From assembly GCA_964525045.1 (NCBI GenBank), contig CAZGFD010000033.1, positions 1 to 36,829 of the forward strand: DNA of 36,829 nucleotides, given 5' to 3'. Below, in pieces: positions 24,045 to 32,370 of the stretch. The first letter of the stretch is position 1. Each line of letters opens with the position of its first letter. A model generated the notes under the pieces. It was not told the origin of the DNA. It saw only the letters and a program-made list of their open reading frames with translations, and made no database searches. This DNA is from G020348185 sp964525045. GTDB lineage: Bacteria; Nitrospirota; Nitrospiria; Nitrospirales; UBA8639. A program made the translations under genes and the position numbers.

Positions 24045-25062
24045 GCGCGAAGCTCAACTCCTCGCGTTCGGTTTCTTCCTTGAGGCGAGTAAAAATCATT
24101 CGTCCGGCGCTGGTTTGAAGCACACTGGTGACCATCACATCCACATTCTTCCCAATCCAACGCTTGGCATGGTCGACGACGACCATGGTGCCATCATCGA
24201 GATAGGCCACACCTTGACCGGCTTCCTTCCCTTCTTTGAGGATGAAGACACGCATCGTTTCACCCGGCAAAACGACCGGCTTCAACGCATTGCACAATTC
24301 ATTGATATTCAAAATTTTTACGCCTTGTATCCCTGCCACTTTATTCAGGTTTAAATCGTTGGTAAAAATTTTCGCGTCGATTTTCTTGGCTAACTCAACA
24401 AGTTTCGAATCCACTTCTTTGACATTTGGGAAATCCTCTTCCGTAATCGTCACGGTGATATTCGACATTTGTTGAATGGCGTTCAGGACGTCCAGCCCGC
24501 GTCTGCCGCGAGCACGTTTCAGCCCATCAGAAGAATCCGAAATATGCTGGAGCTCCAGAAGGATGAATTGCGGAACGATGAGCGTTCCTTCAATAAAGCC
24601 GGTTTCGCAGAGGTCCGCGATTCGCCCATCGATAATCACGCTGGTGTCCAAGAGCTTTAATGAGGTTTCCGAAGCCATCGGGGCTTTGGGAGCGGAGGAC
24701 GACGGTAGCCACCCCTCCTTTCCGACACGAATACCAATGACTAAACCAAAATACGATAAGGCCAACAAAAAAACCAACCCTCCCATCTGCGACACAACAG
24801 AAGACGAAGGTGTCATCAACTTCATGCTCTGCACGATGATCCCGGCCACTACCGAACCGGCAATGAGGCCTCCAGCTCCCCCCACCGTGAGGGAAATAGG
24901 GATCCGACTCAGAGCGTATTCCGCCCAGATAATGGCACCTCCCACTCCCACTCCAATGGCGGCTCCGAGAAGGAGGAGTTGGAAGTTGGCAGTGCCCATC
25001 CTTGACCCGACAGCTGCACCTGCCAGGCCCCCTACCAGCAGCAAGATGATTCGTAAGGTCAT
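24037..25062 (-). CDS. YacL-like membrane PIN/TRAM-domain protein
   Basis: A 341-residue protein with four hydrophobic segments in the first 125 residues, then a PIN nuclease fold from about 135 (KLLDTSVIIDGRIADL, FILLELQHISDS, RGRRGLDVLNAI, AKIFTNDLNLNKVA; conserved acidic residues visible). A TRAM-type beta domain ends it (GQGVAYLDDGTMVVVDHAKRWIGKNVDVMVTSVLQTSAG). These proteins are presumed membrane-bound ribonucleases. I chose the ATG at 25062, with GGAG 8 bases before it; a GTG at 25071 overlaps that site. It is coupled to ispD, a gene order conserved over wide distances. Confidence 0.88.
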   Translation of the reverse strand: MTLRIILLLVGGLAGAAVGSRMGTANFQLLLLGAAIGVGVGGAIIWAEYALSRIPISLTVGGAGGLIAGSVVAGIIVQSMKLMTPSSSVVSQMGGLVFLLALSYFGLVIGIRVGKEGWLPSSSAPKAPMASETSLKLLDTSVIIDGRIADLCETGFIEGTLIVPQFILLELQHISDSSDGLKRARGRRGLDVLNAIQQMSNITVTITEEDFPNVKEVDSKLVELAKKIDAKIFTNDLNLNKVAGIQGVKILNINELCNALKPVVLPGETMRVFILKEGKEAGQGVAYLDDGTMVVVDHAKRWIGKNVDVMVTSVLQTSAGRMIFTRLKEETEREELSFARV

Positions 25063-25304
25063 AGACAACACTCCTTTTTTTTAAAGGTTCGTGTCTCGAG
25101 CCTTAGCATCTGATCTTCCTGTCATGTTTTTAACTTCGTTCTATTTCGGCAAGAACGGAGCCAGGAGTGTATTCTACCACTGAGCTTCCAGAAGAAAAAA
25201 CTCTCCCGGCCGATGTGCGTGGATCGAGTTATCAGAAGAACAATAGGGAAATGAAAACAAATGGTCAATAAGGCTGGAACGGGGATAGGCGGAAATCGGA
25301 TTCG

Positions 25305-26702
25305 CTATATCCCTAGTTCCTGGCGACAAACCGCTAATTGGGATTCAAGGAAGGCTCGCAGAGCAGCCAGTCGTTCGGGTGTGGAAGCTTCAAAACGAAG
25401 CACCAGGGCTGGTTGGGTGTTGGAAGCACGAATTAACCCCCACCCATCTTGAAACTGAACGCGAATACCATCAATGGTACTGACATCAAGAATGGCCAGC
25501 TGTGAATCGGTCGGATGGGGTTCTTTAGCCAAAAGGGATATGTGATCGATGACCCTATTCATTAAGACAAACTTTTGATGGTCCGGACAATCGACCCTGA
25601 TTTCCGGTGTCACGGAAGTGGAGGGAACGTCCAGCAAAAGACTGGAAAGGGGCTTTTTCATTTTCGCCAGTATTTCAATTAACCGACAAGAGGCATAAAT
25701 CGCATCATCGAATCCAAAATATCGATCGGCAAAAAACATGTGTCCGGACATCTCCCCGGCCAGAACGGCGTTTTCCTCTTTCATTTTGGCCTTCATGACG
25801 GAATGGCCGGTTTTCCACATGATTGCCCGCCCACCCTTTTTTTCAATATCATCATACAGGTGCTGAGAAGCCTTCACTTCAGAAATAAAGGTACTGCCAG
25901 GTCGATCAACAAGAACATCCCGGGCAAATAGCAAAAGGAGACGATCCCCCCACAATATATTTCCTTGCTCATCAATCGCTCCAATACGGTCGGCATCACC
26001 ATCATAGCCAATACCGACATCGGCCCCAAGTTGCTTGACCGTGGTCCTCAATTCCTCGAGATTCTCGACGACCGTCGGGTCAGGATGGTGATTGGGGAAG
26101 CGGCCGTCGAGATCACAGTAGAGACCGGTCACTTGACACCCAAGTTGCTCTAAGGCTTGCTTGGCCACCAAGGAAGCCGCCCCGTTGCCGCAGTCGATCA
26201 CCACATGAAGGGAATCCGCCTTGAGAGTGGAGAAATCATTCTTGAGATAGTCCAGATATTCGGGAATGATTGGAGAATCGATCACCTTCCCGGCCCCGGT
26301 GGAAAACGCTTCACCCTCGACAAGATTCCGTAATCGTTGAATGCCTGGCCCATGAAGCGCATCTTTTCCTATACACAACTTAAATCCATTATACTCAGAG
26401 GCATTATGACTGCCCGTAATCATAATACCCCCGTCGACCTCCCGATGAAATAATGAAAAATAGAGCAGCGGGGTGGCACACAGACCCAAATCCAGGACAT
26501 CGAGACCTCCTTCCGTCAACCCCTTGACCAGATGTTCTCTCATCAAGGGGGAAGTGAGTCGTCCATCTCTTCCAACCGCGATGGCACGAATGTGGTGTTC
26601 CTTTCCCAGGGTTGCATATGCCCGCCCGATTTTCTCGGCCAGCTCCGGGGTCAGATCTTTTCCCACGATGCCTCGAATATCATATTCCCGAAAGATACTC
26701 AT
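25305..26702 (-). CDS. manB: Phosphomannomutase/phosphoglucomutase (ManB/AlgC type)
   Basis: A 465-residue alpha-D-phosphohexomutase interconverting mannose-6-phosphate and mannose-1-phosphate, and often the glucose pair. Four domains are recognisable: the start REYDIRGIVG, phosphoserine loop ITGSHNASEYNGFK (about 95-108; the usual proline after GSHN is alanine), metal loop GYDGDADRIG (about 233-242), sugar loop AGEMSGHMFF (about 326-335) and phosphate loop RASNTQPALVLRFEA (about 426-440). AAAGG lies before the ATG. It follows manC by 18 bases in the same direction, forming a GDP-mannose operon. Confidence 0.9.
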   Translation of the reverse strand: MSIFREYDIRGIVGKDLTPELAEKIGRAYATLGKEHHIRAIAVGRDGRLTSPLMREHLVKGLTEGGLDVLDLGLCATPLLYFSLFHREVDGGIMITGSHNASEYNGFKLCIGKDALHGPGIQRLRNLVEGEAFSTGAGKVIDSPIIPEYLDYLKNDFSTLKADSLHVVIDCGNGAASLVAKQALEQLGCQVTGLYCDLDGRFPNHHPDPTVVENLEELRTTVKQLGADVGIGYDGDADRIGAIDEQGNILWGDRLLLLFARDVLVDRPGSTFISEVKASQHLYDDIEKKGGRAIMWKTGHSVMKAKMKEENAVLAGEMSGHMFFADRYFGFDDAIYASCRLIEILAKMKKPLSSLLLDVPSTSVTPEIRVDCPDHQKFVLMNRVIDHISLLAKEPHPTDSQLAILDVSTIDGIRVQFQDGWGLIRASNTQPALVLRFEASTPERLAALRAFLESQLAVCRQELGI

Positions 26703-26720
26703 TTCCGGCCTTTCATTCTT

Positions 26721-28175
26721 TCACGCCTTTCGTTTGTGATCACGTCCAAAGTCATCATGAAACCGGACAATATCATCCTCTCCGAGATATGGCCCATTTT
26801 GGATTTCTATAATTTCTAATGGGGCGGTCCCCGGATTGGCCAACCGGTGGGGGGTTTCCTGAGGAATTCCCGTGCTTTCACCGGCGTGGAGTTCAAATTC
26901 CTGTTCACCGCGAGTGACTCGGGCCCGACCTTTGATCACCACCCAATGTTCGCTTCGTTGATGGTGTAACTGAAGGGAAAGCCGTTTCCCCGGCGTGACG
27001 GTAATCCGCTTCACTTTATACCCTACCGCCTCTTCTAACACGGTGTAGGACCCCCAATGCCTGTAGACAGTCCGATGTTCAAGATGCTCCGGGGCTTGAC
27101 GTTGCTTCAACTCCTTCACAATCGCTTTGACATTTTGGGCCTGTGACTTCGGACACACTAACGTGGCATCCGCGGTATCGACTACGACCATATCGGACAG
27201 TCCAATGGTCGCCACAATTCGCTCATCGCCAAAAAGGACTGAATTAGTGCTACCGAGGTCGACAATATTTCCATACCGCACATTCCCATCTCCATCACAC
27301 TCCCCAACCTCTGGCAAGCTGCTCCAACTTCCCACATCGGACCATTCAAAATGAACTGGAATCACCGCTGCACGGGAAGAACGCTCCATCACCCCATAGT
27401 CGATAGACACCGACTCAAGCTGCCTGTACAGTTTGGGCACCTTTTCCTTGGAATCCCCGGATTGCCACAAGGTATGAATCCGTTTGAGTGATCGATAAAG
27501 AGCGGGATTGTGGTTGGACAGTTCTTCCAACAGGGTCGAGGCCTTCCACATGAAGACCCCGCTATTCCAATAATAATTTCCCGAACTCAAATATCGCTTT
27601 GCCCTCTGGAGATTAGGTTTTTCCACAAATTGTTTCACGCGATACCCGCTGAGGGTCCCCACCGAACACAAGCGTTTCCGGCGGTCAGGCTGGATATATC
27701 CGTACCCCGTCTCCGGTCTGGTTGGTTTGATGCCAAAGGTGACAAGATGCCCTTCAGCAGCCAGCCGGGCCCCCACCTTTACCGCTTGGTGAAATTTGAC
27801 GGGTGGTGTAATGACCTGGTCGGCTGGCAACACCACCATCAGGGCTTCCGGATCTTTTTCGATGAGGTGAAAAGCCGCTAACCCGATAGCTGGAGCGGTA
27901 TTTCGTCCTTCGGGCTCCAAAATCAAATTTTCGTTGAGCTCATCTTTCCAGTCAATCAATTGCAGTTCAATGGAATCGGCCTGTTGCTCATTGGTCACAA
28001 TGAACACCCGGTTGGCCGGCATGGCTCCCAGAAGCCGACGAACTGTTTGTTGTATGAGGGTTTCCTCTCCAATTATTCGAAGAAATTGTTTGGGGAACCG
28101 TTCCCGGCTCAAGGGCCAAAATCGGGTCCCACTTCCCCCTGCTAAAATTACCCCGTACAAATGAGGATTCTTCAT
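26721..28175 (-). CDS. manC: Mannose-1-phosphate guanylyltransferase/mannose-6-phosphate isomerase ManC
   Basis: A 484-residue bifunctional-type enzyme. The N-terminal guanylyltransferase has a perfect loop (LAGGSGTRFWPLSRERFPKQ, about 11-30), EPEGRNTAPAIGL and VVLPADQVI, plus FVEKPN and the YYWNSGVFMW segment. The C-terminal cupin (about 375-480) is the phosphomannose-isomerase part: WGSYTVLEE, the HHQRSEHWVVIKG metal-site region, GEST and IQNGPYLGEDDIVR. It supplies GDP-mannose for glycans with manB directly downstream. It is a useful internal reference for the degenerate homologue at 7931-8893. Confidence 0.93.
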   Translation of the reverse strand: MKNPHLYGVILAGGSGTRFWPLSRERFPKQFLRIIGEETLIQQTVRRLLGAMPANRVFIVTNEQQADSIELQLIDWKDELNENLILEPEGRNTAPAIGLAAFHLIEKDPEALMVVLPADQVITPPVKFHQAVKVGARLAAEGHLVTFGIKPTRPETGYGYIQPDRRKRLCSVGTLSGYRVKQFVEKPNLQRAKRYLSSGNYYWNSGVFMWKASTLLEELSNHNPALYRSLKRIHTLWQSGDSKEKVPKLYRQLESVSIDYGVMERSSRAAVIPVHFEWSDVGSWSSLPEVGECDGDGNVRYGNIVDLGSTNSVLFGDERIVATIGLSDMVVVDTADATLVCPKSQAQNVKAIVKELKQRQAPEHLEHRTVYRHWGSYTVLEEAVGYKVKRITVTPGKRLSLQLHHQRSEHWVVIKGRARVTRGEQEFELHAGESTGIPQETPHRLANPGTAPLEIIEIQNGPYLGEDDIVRFHDDFGRDHKRKA

Positions 28176-28353
28176 GGATATGTTCTCTTCCCAGTCCCTA
28201 TCAATTTACTTTGCACTAAGCGAACAGATGATCGGCCATTCAAAGGACCTTTCCCCATGGAATATTTCGTTCGAGTACGTTGTTATCACAACCGGGATCT
28301 GCAATCAATCAATACATAGTCGTGGCCGGCGACTTGGACATTCTCCTCACGTT

Positions 28354-28662
28354 TCAATGACTGACCAATTCATGCCCCTTTAACCGCATACATCGACCCA
28401 TCTCCAGACCTATCGAAACAGAGGAGTCGGACCATCCATCGCTCGGTTGTCGAATTTTTTCTTGACAGGCTATTGAGGCTGAAGTCGAATCATCCTGAGC
28501 AAGTTCCGTCGGTACCCACTTACCCTGTGAACAGAAACCATAGGGGTGGCAAACCCGATCGGCACGTGCAGGGCTGTAATTAGGTGCTCCGTATTGGTGC
28601 CATATAGGGCCCATACATCCGGGTAGGAGCACACACAAGAGGAGAAGAGATTTTCGGTTCAT
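28354..28662 (-). CDS. Small predicted lipoprotein of unknown function
   Basis: A 102-residue product with a lipoprotein signal: basic MNRK, hydrophobic SLLLLCVLL and lipobox LPGC, so Cys16 would be acylated. The mature part is polar with four further cysteines (in RVCHPYGFC, IACQEK and GRCMRL) that could make disulfides. No family is recognised. GAGG stands 8 bases before the ATG. It lies between the GDP-mannose operon and the DUF218 gene on the same strand. Confidence 0.7.
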   Translation of the reverse strand: MNRKSLLLLCVLLPGCMGPIWHQYGAPNYSPARADRVCHPYGFCSQGKWVPTELAQDDSTSASIACQEKIRQPSDGWSDSSVSIGLEMGRCMRLKGHELVSH

Positions 28663-28763
28663 ACAAATACCTCGACATAAATCTTTGACTACCTAATCTA
28701 GGATCTCTTCGGTACGTTCCTCTCGTTTTTTGAGCATGACCTCCCTACCCCGCTCCTTCCTTG

Positions 28764-29549
28764 TTAAATTTGCCCCTTCATCCAGGCCCAACCCAACCCC
28801 AAGTATTCATGAAAGGCCAATTCGGCTAATCGAGTCCCCTTGGATTGAGGAAAGTAATACTCGGGCCACACAAACTTCTTGGGTTTCCAATGCCCGGCAG
28901 GAGCCGGGATCGGATTCATTCCCTGTTTGGCGAACAGCCTGAAGGCCCTTGGCATATGAACAGCGGAGGTCACCAGAATAAACGGATCATCCTTGACAAT
29001 GAGACCCACATTCAATGGATGATCTTTTGTATCACGAGACAGGGTTTCAAGTACCATATCATCTTTGTTCACACCCAACGTCTGAGCCAGGCGACTCAAC
29101 ACGGTGGCTTCAGATTCCAATGGATATCCGACCCCCCCGGTCAGAACCAATTTGGACCCGGGAATCATGTGATAGAGACGCACACCTTCCAACAATCGCA
29201 CGCGAGAGTCATGTGATACCTGAAGCTGGATCGGAAGTACAGGGTTTGGGTTTACTCCGCCGGCTAAGACGACGATCCACGGAATCGTCGTTTCTTCCCC
29301 TCCGGAGGTTCTTGACTGTAGCGAAGACATGGTCAGAGGGGGATATTGTTCTTCTAATGTTTGAATCAACCGCCCGGAAATTCCCTCTGAACTGACGAGA
29401 ATCAACAGGAATCCCGCCATCGTTACCAATGTTTTTCCTAATCGCTGCCGCCGGGTCAACCACAATAACACTACCCCGATCATAAGCAGCTCCAGGCAAA
29501 GCGGAAGGGGAGACAATAATGGACCGACGATTTTTTTAAATTCGAACAT
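28764..29549 (-). CDS. DUF218 (ElyC/SanA/YdcF-family) membrane protein
   Basis: A 261-residue protein with two N-terminal membrane helices (about 11-32 and 41-55) and a DUF218 domain facing the periplasm (about 90-245). Visible marks: IVVLAGGVNP, SRVRLLEGVRLYHMIPGSKLVLTGG, LETLSRDTKDHPLNV and ILVTSAVHMPRAFRLFAKQG. ElyC in E. coli affects peptidoglycan and lipid-carrier supply; SanA affects envelope permeability. A comparable envelope role is likely, with unknown chemistry. TAGGAGGAAG precedes the ATG. Confidence 0.82.
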   Translation of the reverse strand: MFEFKKIVGPLLSPLPLCLELLMIGVVLLWLTRRQRLGKTLVTMAGFLLILVSSEGISGRLIQTLEEQYPPLTMSSLQSRTSGGEETTIPWIVVLAGGVNPNPVLPIQLQVSHDSRVRLLEGVRLYHMIPGSKLVLTGGVGYPLESEATVLSRLAQTLGVNKDDMVLETLSRDTKDHPLNVGLIVKDDPFILVTSAVHMPRAFRLFAKQGMNPIPAPAGHWKPKKFVWPEYYFPQSKGTRLAELAFHEYLGLGWAWMKGQI

Positions 29550-29975
29550 ACCCTTATCTTCCTCCTACCCGATTACAAGTTTCCAATTTCACAAAGTTGG
29601 CCAATAGCTACCCCTCTGCACATCCATTTCCCCATCCGCCCATTAATGTATCACAAGGACCAATCTGAGAGGAGCTTTGAGGCTATGGTGGTCCCGCCGT
29701 TGAGAGAACCAAACGACATTCAACAAGACTCGCGGATCAATGGAGACGTTCCGTTCTCCAATGGGTCATGAAGGAATTGTTTTCTCGGGCTCGAGAATAC
29801 CACTGAAAAGACGGTCGCTCCAGGATGAGAGATATTATGGCGACGAAAGACCGGTAAGGGCATTCCGGGGGGAATGACTTATGGCTCGATTGGGGGAAGA
29901 AAAGTCAGGATACTTTGAAACATGGTCAATGCCAGGGAATGGAACCAGGATCGGATTGGAAAGATTCCCCAGCTA
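29550..29975. other. Intergenic region without a recognised gene
   Basis: No frame with credible start, ribosome site and composition is present on either strand. The only structure I noted is CATTCC-GGGG-GGAATG at 29861-29876. The promoter for the DUF218 gene must lie near the left end; I could not identify boxes. Confidence 0.45.
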
Positions 29976-30503
29976 TCACCCTAATTCCTTGGCTTTGGCC
30001 AAAAACCCTTGGATATAAAACGGTTCCACCCGTAATAATAGCTCATCACGCTTTCCATAAAGAATGAATTCCAGCCCCGTGTCTCGGGAAGCCTGAAGCT
30101 TGGGTTCTAAAATGATAATGCCAACTTTCTCATCGGAATCTGAAAACGTATCAGTAAATCTGGAAAATGACATTTTATTCCCATCAGGATCAAAGGCTTG
30201 ATAATAATAGGCCGGCCCCTTTTGCCGGGTTCTCGTTTGATAGATCACGAGTTGACACGACGTCATTTTGTTATTGGTGTATTGGGCGGTCAATAAATAC
30301 AAAGCCTCCTTGCCAGTGGTCTCGGCATAGGGACCTTGCACAGTGGTCACATTCGTAATCCTATTACGGGAAACTGTGGTTTTGGCCATCACCTCGTCGG
30401 CCGTTTCAAAATAATAATTTTTTGCGCAACCAAGAAAATCGGTTGCGAGTACTCCTAAAAAAATAAAAAAGGCAATACATTTTAGAAGACGATCCCTGCC
30501 CAA
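29976..30503 (-). CDS. Predicted lipoprotein of unknown function
   Basis: With a TTG start at 30503 this gives 175 residues: basic GRDRLLK, hydrophobic CIAFFIFLGVLATD and lipobox FLGC, giving a lipid-anchored cysteine near residue 25. AAGGG precedes the TTG at 5 bases. The open frame continues upstream to 30584 and has other ATGs (30584, 30581, 30545), but those would bury the signal behind about 14-27 polar residues. The mature part has beta-strand character (ALYLLTAQYTNNK, AYYYQAFDPDGNKM, GLEFILYGKRDELLLRVE). No family recognised. The DUF218 gene, 426 bases downstream, is probably separately transcribed. Confidence 0.6.
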   Translation of the reverse strand: MGRDRLLKCIAFFIFLGVLATDFLGCAKNYYFETADEVMAKTTVSRNRITNVTTVQGPYAETTGKEALYLLTAQYTNNKMTSCQLVIYQTRTRQKGPAYYYQAFDPDGNKMSFSRFTDTFSDSDEKVGIIILEPKLQASRDTGLEFILYGKRDELLLRVEPFYIQGFLAKAKELG

Positions 30504-30584
30504 CGTTTCCCTTTTCCAAGCCCATTTACTGTCGTGGTGACACATGTATTTGATATGGGGGCAATATGCGTACCCAAACATCAA

Positions 30585-31061
30585 ACATCAGCACTTTGTG
30601 AAAAATTACTAACCTGTTGAACTTGTAAAGAAAAACGTTGGGGTTGTAAGAAGTATTTTCAATTCACCTCCTCTACCTGAAAACATTGAGAAAAACTTTT
30701 CCCATAGTTGGAAAAAATTATCCCAGGATAATAACCTGAAATAGTTTAATACCCACTTGGGAAATTACTAAGATCAACAGGGGAAGATACGTTTTGGGAC
30801 GGTGGGGGAATGCCTTTCCCCAAAAGGATTTTGATTAATCAAGACAATTTTTTCCGGGTTTAGCCGGTTTTAGGCTTTCTGGCTAAAGTAAAAACGACCA
30901 GGGTATTGGCGCACCAAGGCACTTCCTGCCGAGTTGGCAAGATTTAAAGGCTTTCGACCCTTTTTTTGGGGGACGGGTGCCGAACCTAAAGGACACCTGG
31001 GGGTCATGCAACGGCTTCGAAGCCAGAGTCGCCTGCTTCCCCCCTTCGTCTTAGACTTCCC
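30585..31061. other. Intergenic region with several inverted repeats
   Basis: No ordinary gene is visible. On the minus strand a perfect GAGGAGGTG ribosome site is followed by a TTG microframe of 17 codons (30662-30609). Inverted repeats are TTATCC-CA-GGATAA (30718-30731), GGGGAA/TTCCCC near 30810, TTTAGCC/GGCTAAA (30859-30887) and the palindrome GGCTTCGAAGCC (31013-31024). These could be operators or a structured leader for the lipoprotein gene downstream, but I recognise no known riboswitch. Confidence 0.4.
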
Positions 31062-31481
31062 TCACGTCGCGGGACAGTCGGTGAACTGTTTCTTTTTACT
31101 AGGTCCCGGCCTTCTCGTAAACGTATACATAATACCACCCGCTGTGGTTACGAGAGCCTCGCTTATTCCCTGAGCGGCCCCACCTCCGCCAGCGTCGATC
31201 AGATATCCACGACTCAGAATAAATTGAACCGCTGTGGCACAATCATTCTGGGGACTGACGTTAATACTCACACATGAATCGGTTGAAGAGAGAGCAACCA
31301 CATCAAAGTCGGCATTCGCCTCGTTGATACCGCAGAATAAATTTGTCACATCGATCCCTGGGTTCGACGAACCTTGGGCTTGAGCCTGAGAAACACCTAA
31401 TACCAACAGCCCCATCATCACCAGGCCTGCGACCATTTGTCCTCTTCCGAGGAACCCCTTTATGAAAGATGCGTTTTTCAT
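31062..31481 (-). CDS. Small exported cysteine-containing protein
   Basis: A 139-residue protein with a clear Sec signal (MKNASFIKGFLGRGQ, hydrophobic core MVAGLVMMGLLVLG, cleavage after AQA near residue 35). The mature 104 residues carry four cysteines (FCGI, DSCVS, NDCAT, TDCPA), likely two disulfides, and a glycine run DAGGGGAAQG. No family is recognised. AAGGGGGATATT precedes the ATG, a strong ribosome site. Upstream is a 12-bp perfect hairpin. A role outside the cytoplasm is all that the sequence supports. Confidence 0.7.
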   Translation of the reverse strand: MKNASFIKGFLGRGQMVAGLVMMGLLVLGVSQAQAQGSSNPGIDVTNLFCGINEANADFDVVALSSTDSCVSINVSPQNDCATAVQFILSRGYLIDAGGGGAAQGISEALVTTAGGIMYTFTRRPGPSKKKQFTDCPAT

Positions 31482-31740
31482 AATATCCCCCTTGTGTATT
31501 GAAATTATTAGAGGAGGTGCAATTTTGCTCCCTGAGAGGCCCTCCCCTTTCCCCCATCTGAACCTAGAATGAAAGCCTCAACTGGCAAAAACCAACGAGG
31601 AAATCCTGAGTTCCGGTAGTCCCCGGATCTACTGAGGATCCGAATATTGCCAGCAATTCCGCAAAAAAAAATGCCCTCCCAAGCCTCAAGGGCTAAGATA
31701 GGCATTCATTGCCATCCAAATTAATGCTGTCACACACAAA

Positions 31741-31772
31741 GGCCCTTCGAGACTCACCCATCTCGAAGGGCC
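31741..31772. terminator. Perfect 12-bp stem hairpin
   Basis: GGCCCTTCGAGA (31741-31752), loop CTCACCCA, then TCTCGAAGGGCC (31761-31772) form a perfect stem. In the minus direction it is followed by TTTGTGTGTG, so termination of a minus-strand transcript is the best guess; in the plus direction no T run follows. Confidence 0.5.
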
Positions 31773-32027
31773 CCTAACTGAACCCACAGAAAAAAAGACA
31801 CTGTTTGAAGACCGGGTTACCCCATGGTCTTCTCCCAACCTGTCAAGGCGATTCACTCACCCCGCAGGTTTCAAAATTTTTGAAATAGGAATTAAATTTT
31901 AAAACGCTTTTCACAGTCTTGCAATCTTTTTTTTGGGGAGATCTCAACGAAATATCTTGGGACGGAGGAGTGAGAGTGTGATCTGACCTCAAACATCTGC
32001 ATTAAGTTACTGAAAAAATTAAAGAAG

Positions 32028-32066
32028 TAGGAGGATTCGAACCGCCGACTGTATGTCGTCAGCCCA
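32028..32066 (-). other. tRNA 3'-end-like fragment
   Basis: On the minus strand the stretch contains GGCGG-TTCGAAT-CCTCC, the layout of a T-arm (one mismatch in five pairs), followed by TACTTC in place of an acceptor strand. A preceding GCTGAC/GTCGGC stem resembles an anticodon arm, but its loop has eight bases, and no matching 5' half (D-arm, acceptor partner) is found upstream. It is therefore at most a remnant, for example the tRNA tail copied by an integrative element. Confidence 0.3.
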
Positions 32067-32265
32067 AATTGGACTCAGGCCTGGAGAAATTAAGGTGGCA
32101 TGGTGACCTTTTGTATTAATTTCCCTTTGTTTTCCTTATCAAGTACACCTAAGACCGGAGCCAACCTTAGGAAGGGGTGTCACTGCGGGGTGCAAGGGGA
32201 AGGGTCCAGAAATCTACACACCCACGGCCAAAAGAGCCTTTATTTGGGCTGTTTATTAAAGGCAA

Positions 32266-32294
32266 TTGACCTTCTCTTGTCTCTTTTGTACTTT
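32266..32294 (+). promoter_or_regulatory. Candidate sigma-70 promoter for the GH16-like gene
   Basis: TTGACC (32266-32271) is separated by exactly 17 bases from TACTTT (32289-32294). Predicted transcription start is near 32301, about 70 bases before the ATG of the secreted GH16-like protein. Confidence 0.4.
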
Positions 32295-32370
32295 TCTGGT
32301 GAACCAAAAAGGTCCGTTGAATTCTCCAGTCTTTTATTTAGTCACAAGGAAGTTAGAGAGTACTGCCATA

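Larger units (their letters stand above)
31482..32370. other. Long gene-poor gap with hairpins and a tRNA-tail-like fragment
   Basis: Roughly 890 bases without a convincing gene. It contains the perfect hairpin at 31741-31772, a GAAGACC/GGTCTTC inverted repeat at about 31807-31832, AT-rich DNA around 31870-31930, a minus-strand fragment resembling a tRNA 3' half at about 32028-32066 and a candidate plus-strand promoter at 32266-32294 for the GH16-like gene. Such content often marks a junction of transferred DNA, but no integrase is present. Confidence 0.5.

Noticed and set aside
25081..25100. Possible further heptamer repeat (GGTTCGTGTCTCGAGCC)
   Set aside because: Only a loose match to the TTTCGGG/AGTCTCGGG pattern; too short to separate from chance.
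30850..31030. Possible c-di-GMP-type riboswitch in the gap before the lipoprotein gene
   Set aside because: GGCTAAA/TTTAGCC and AAAGCC-like pieces occur, but I could not build the conserved three-way junction on either strand.
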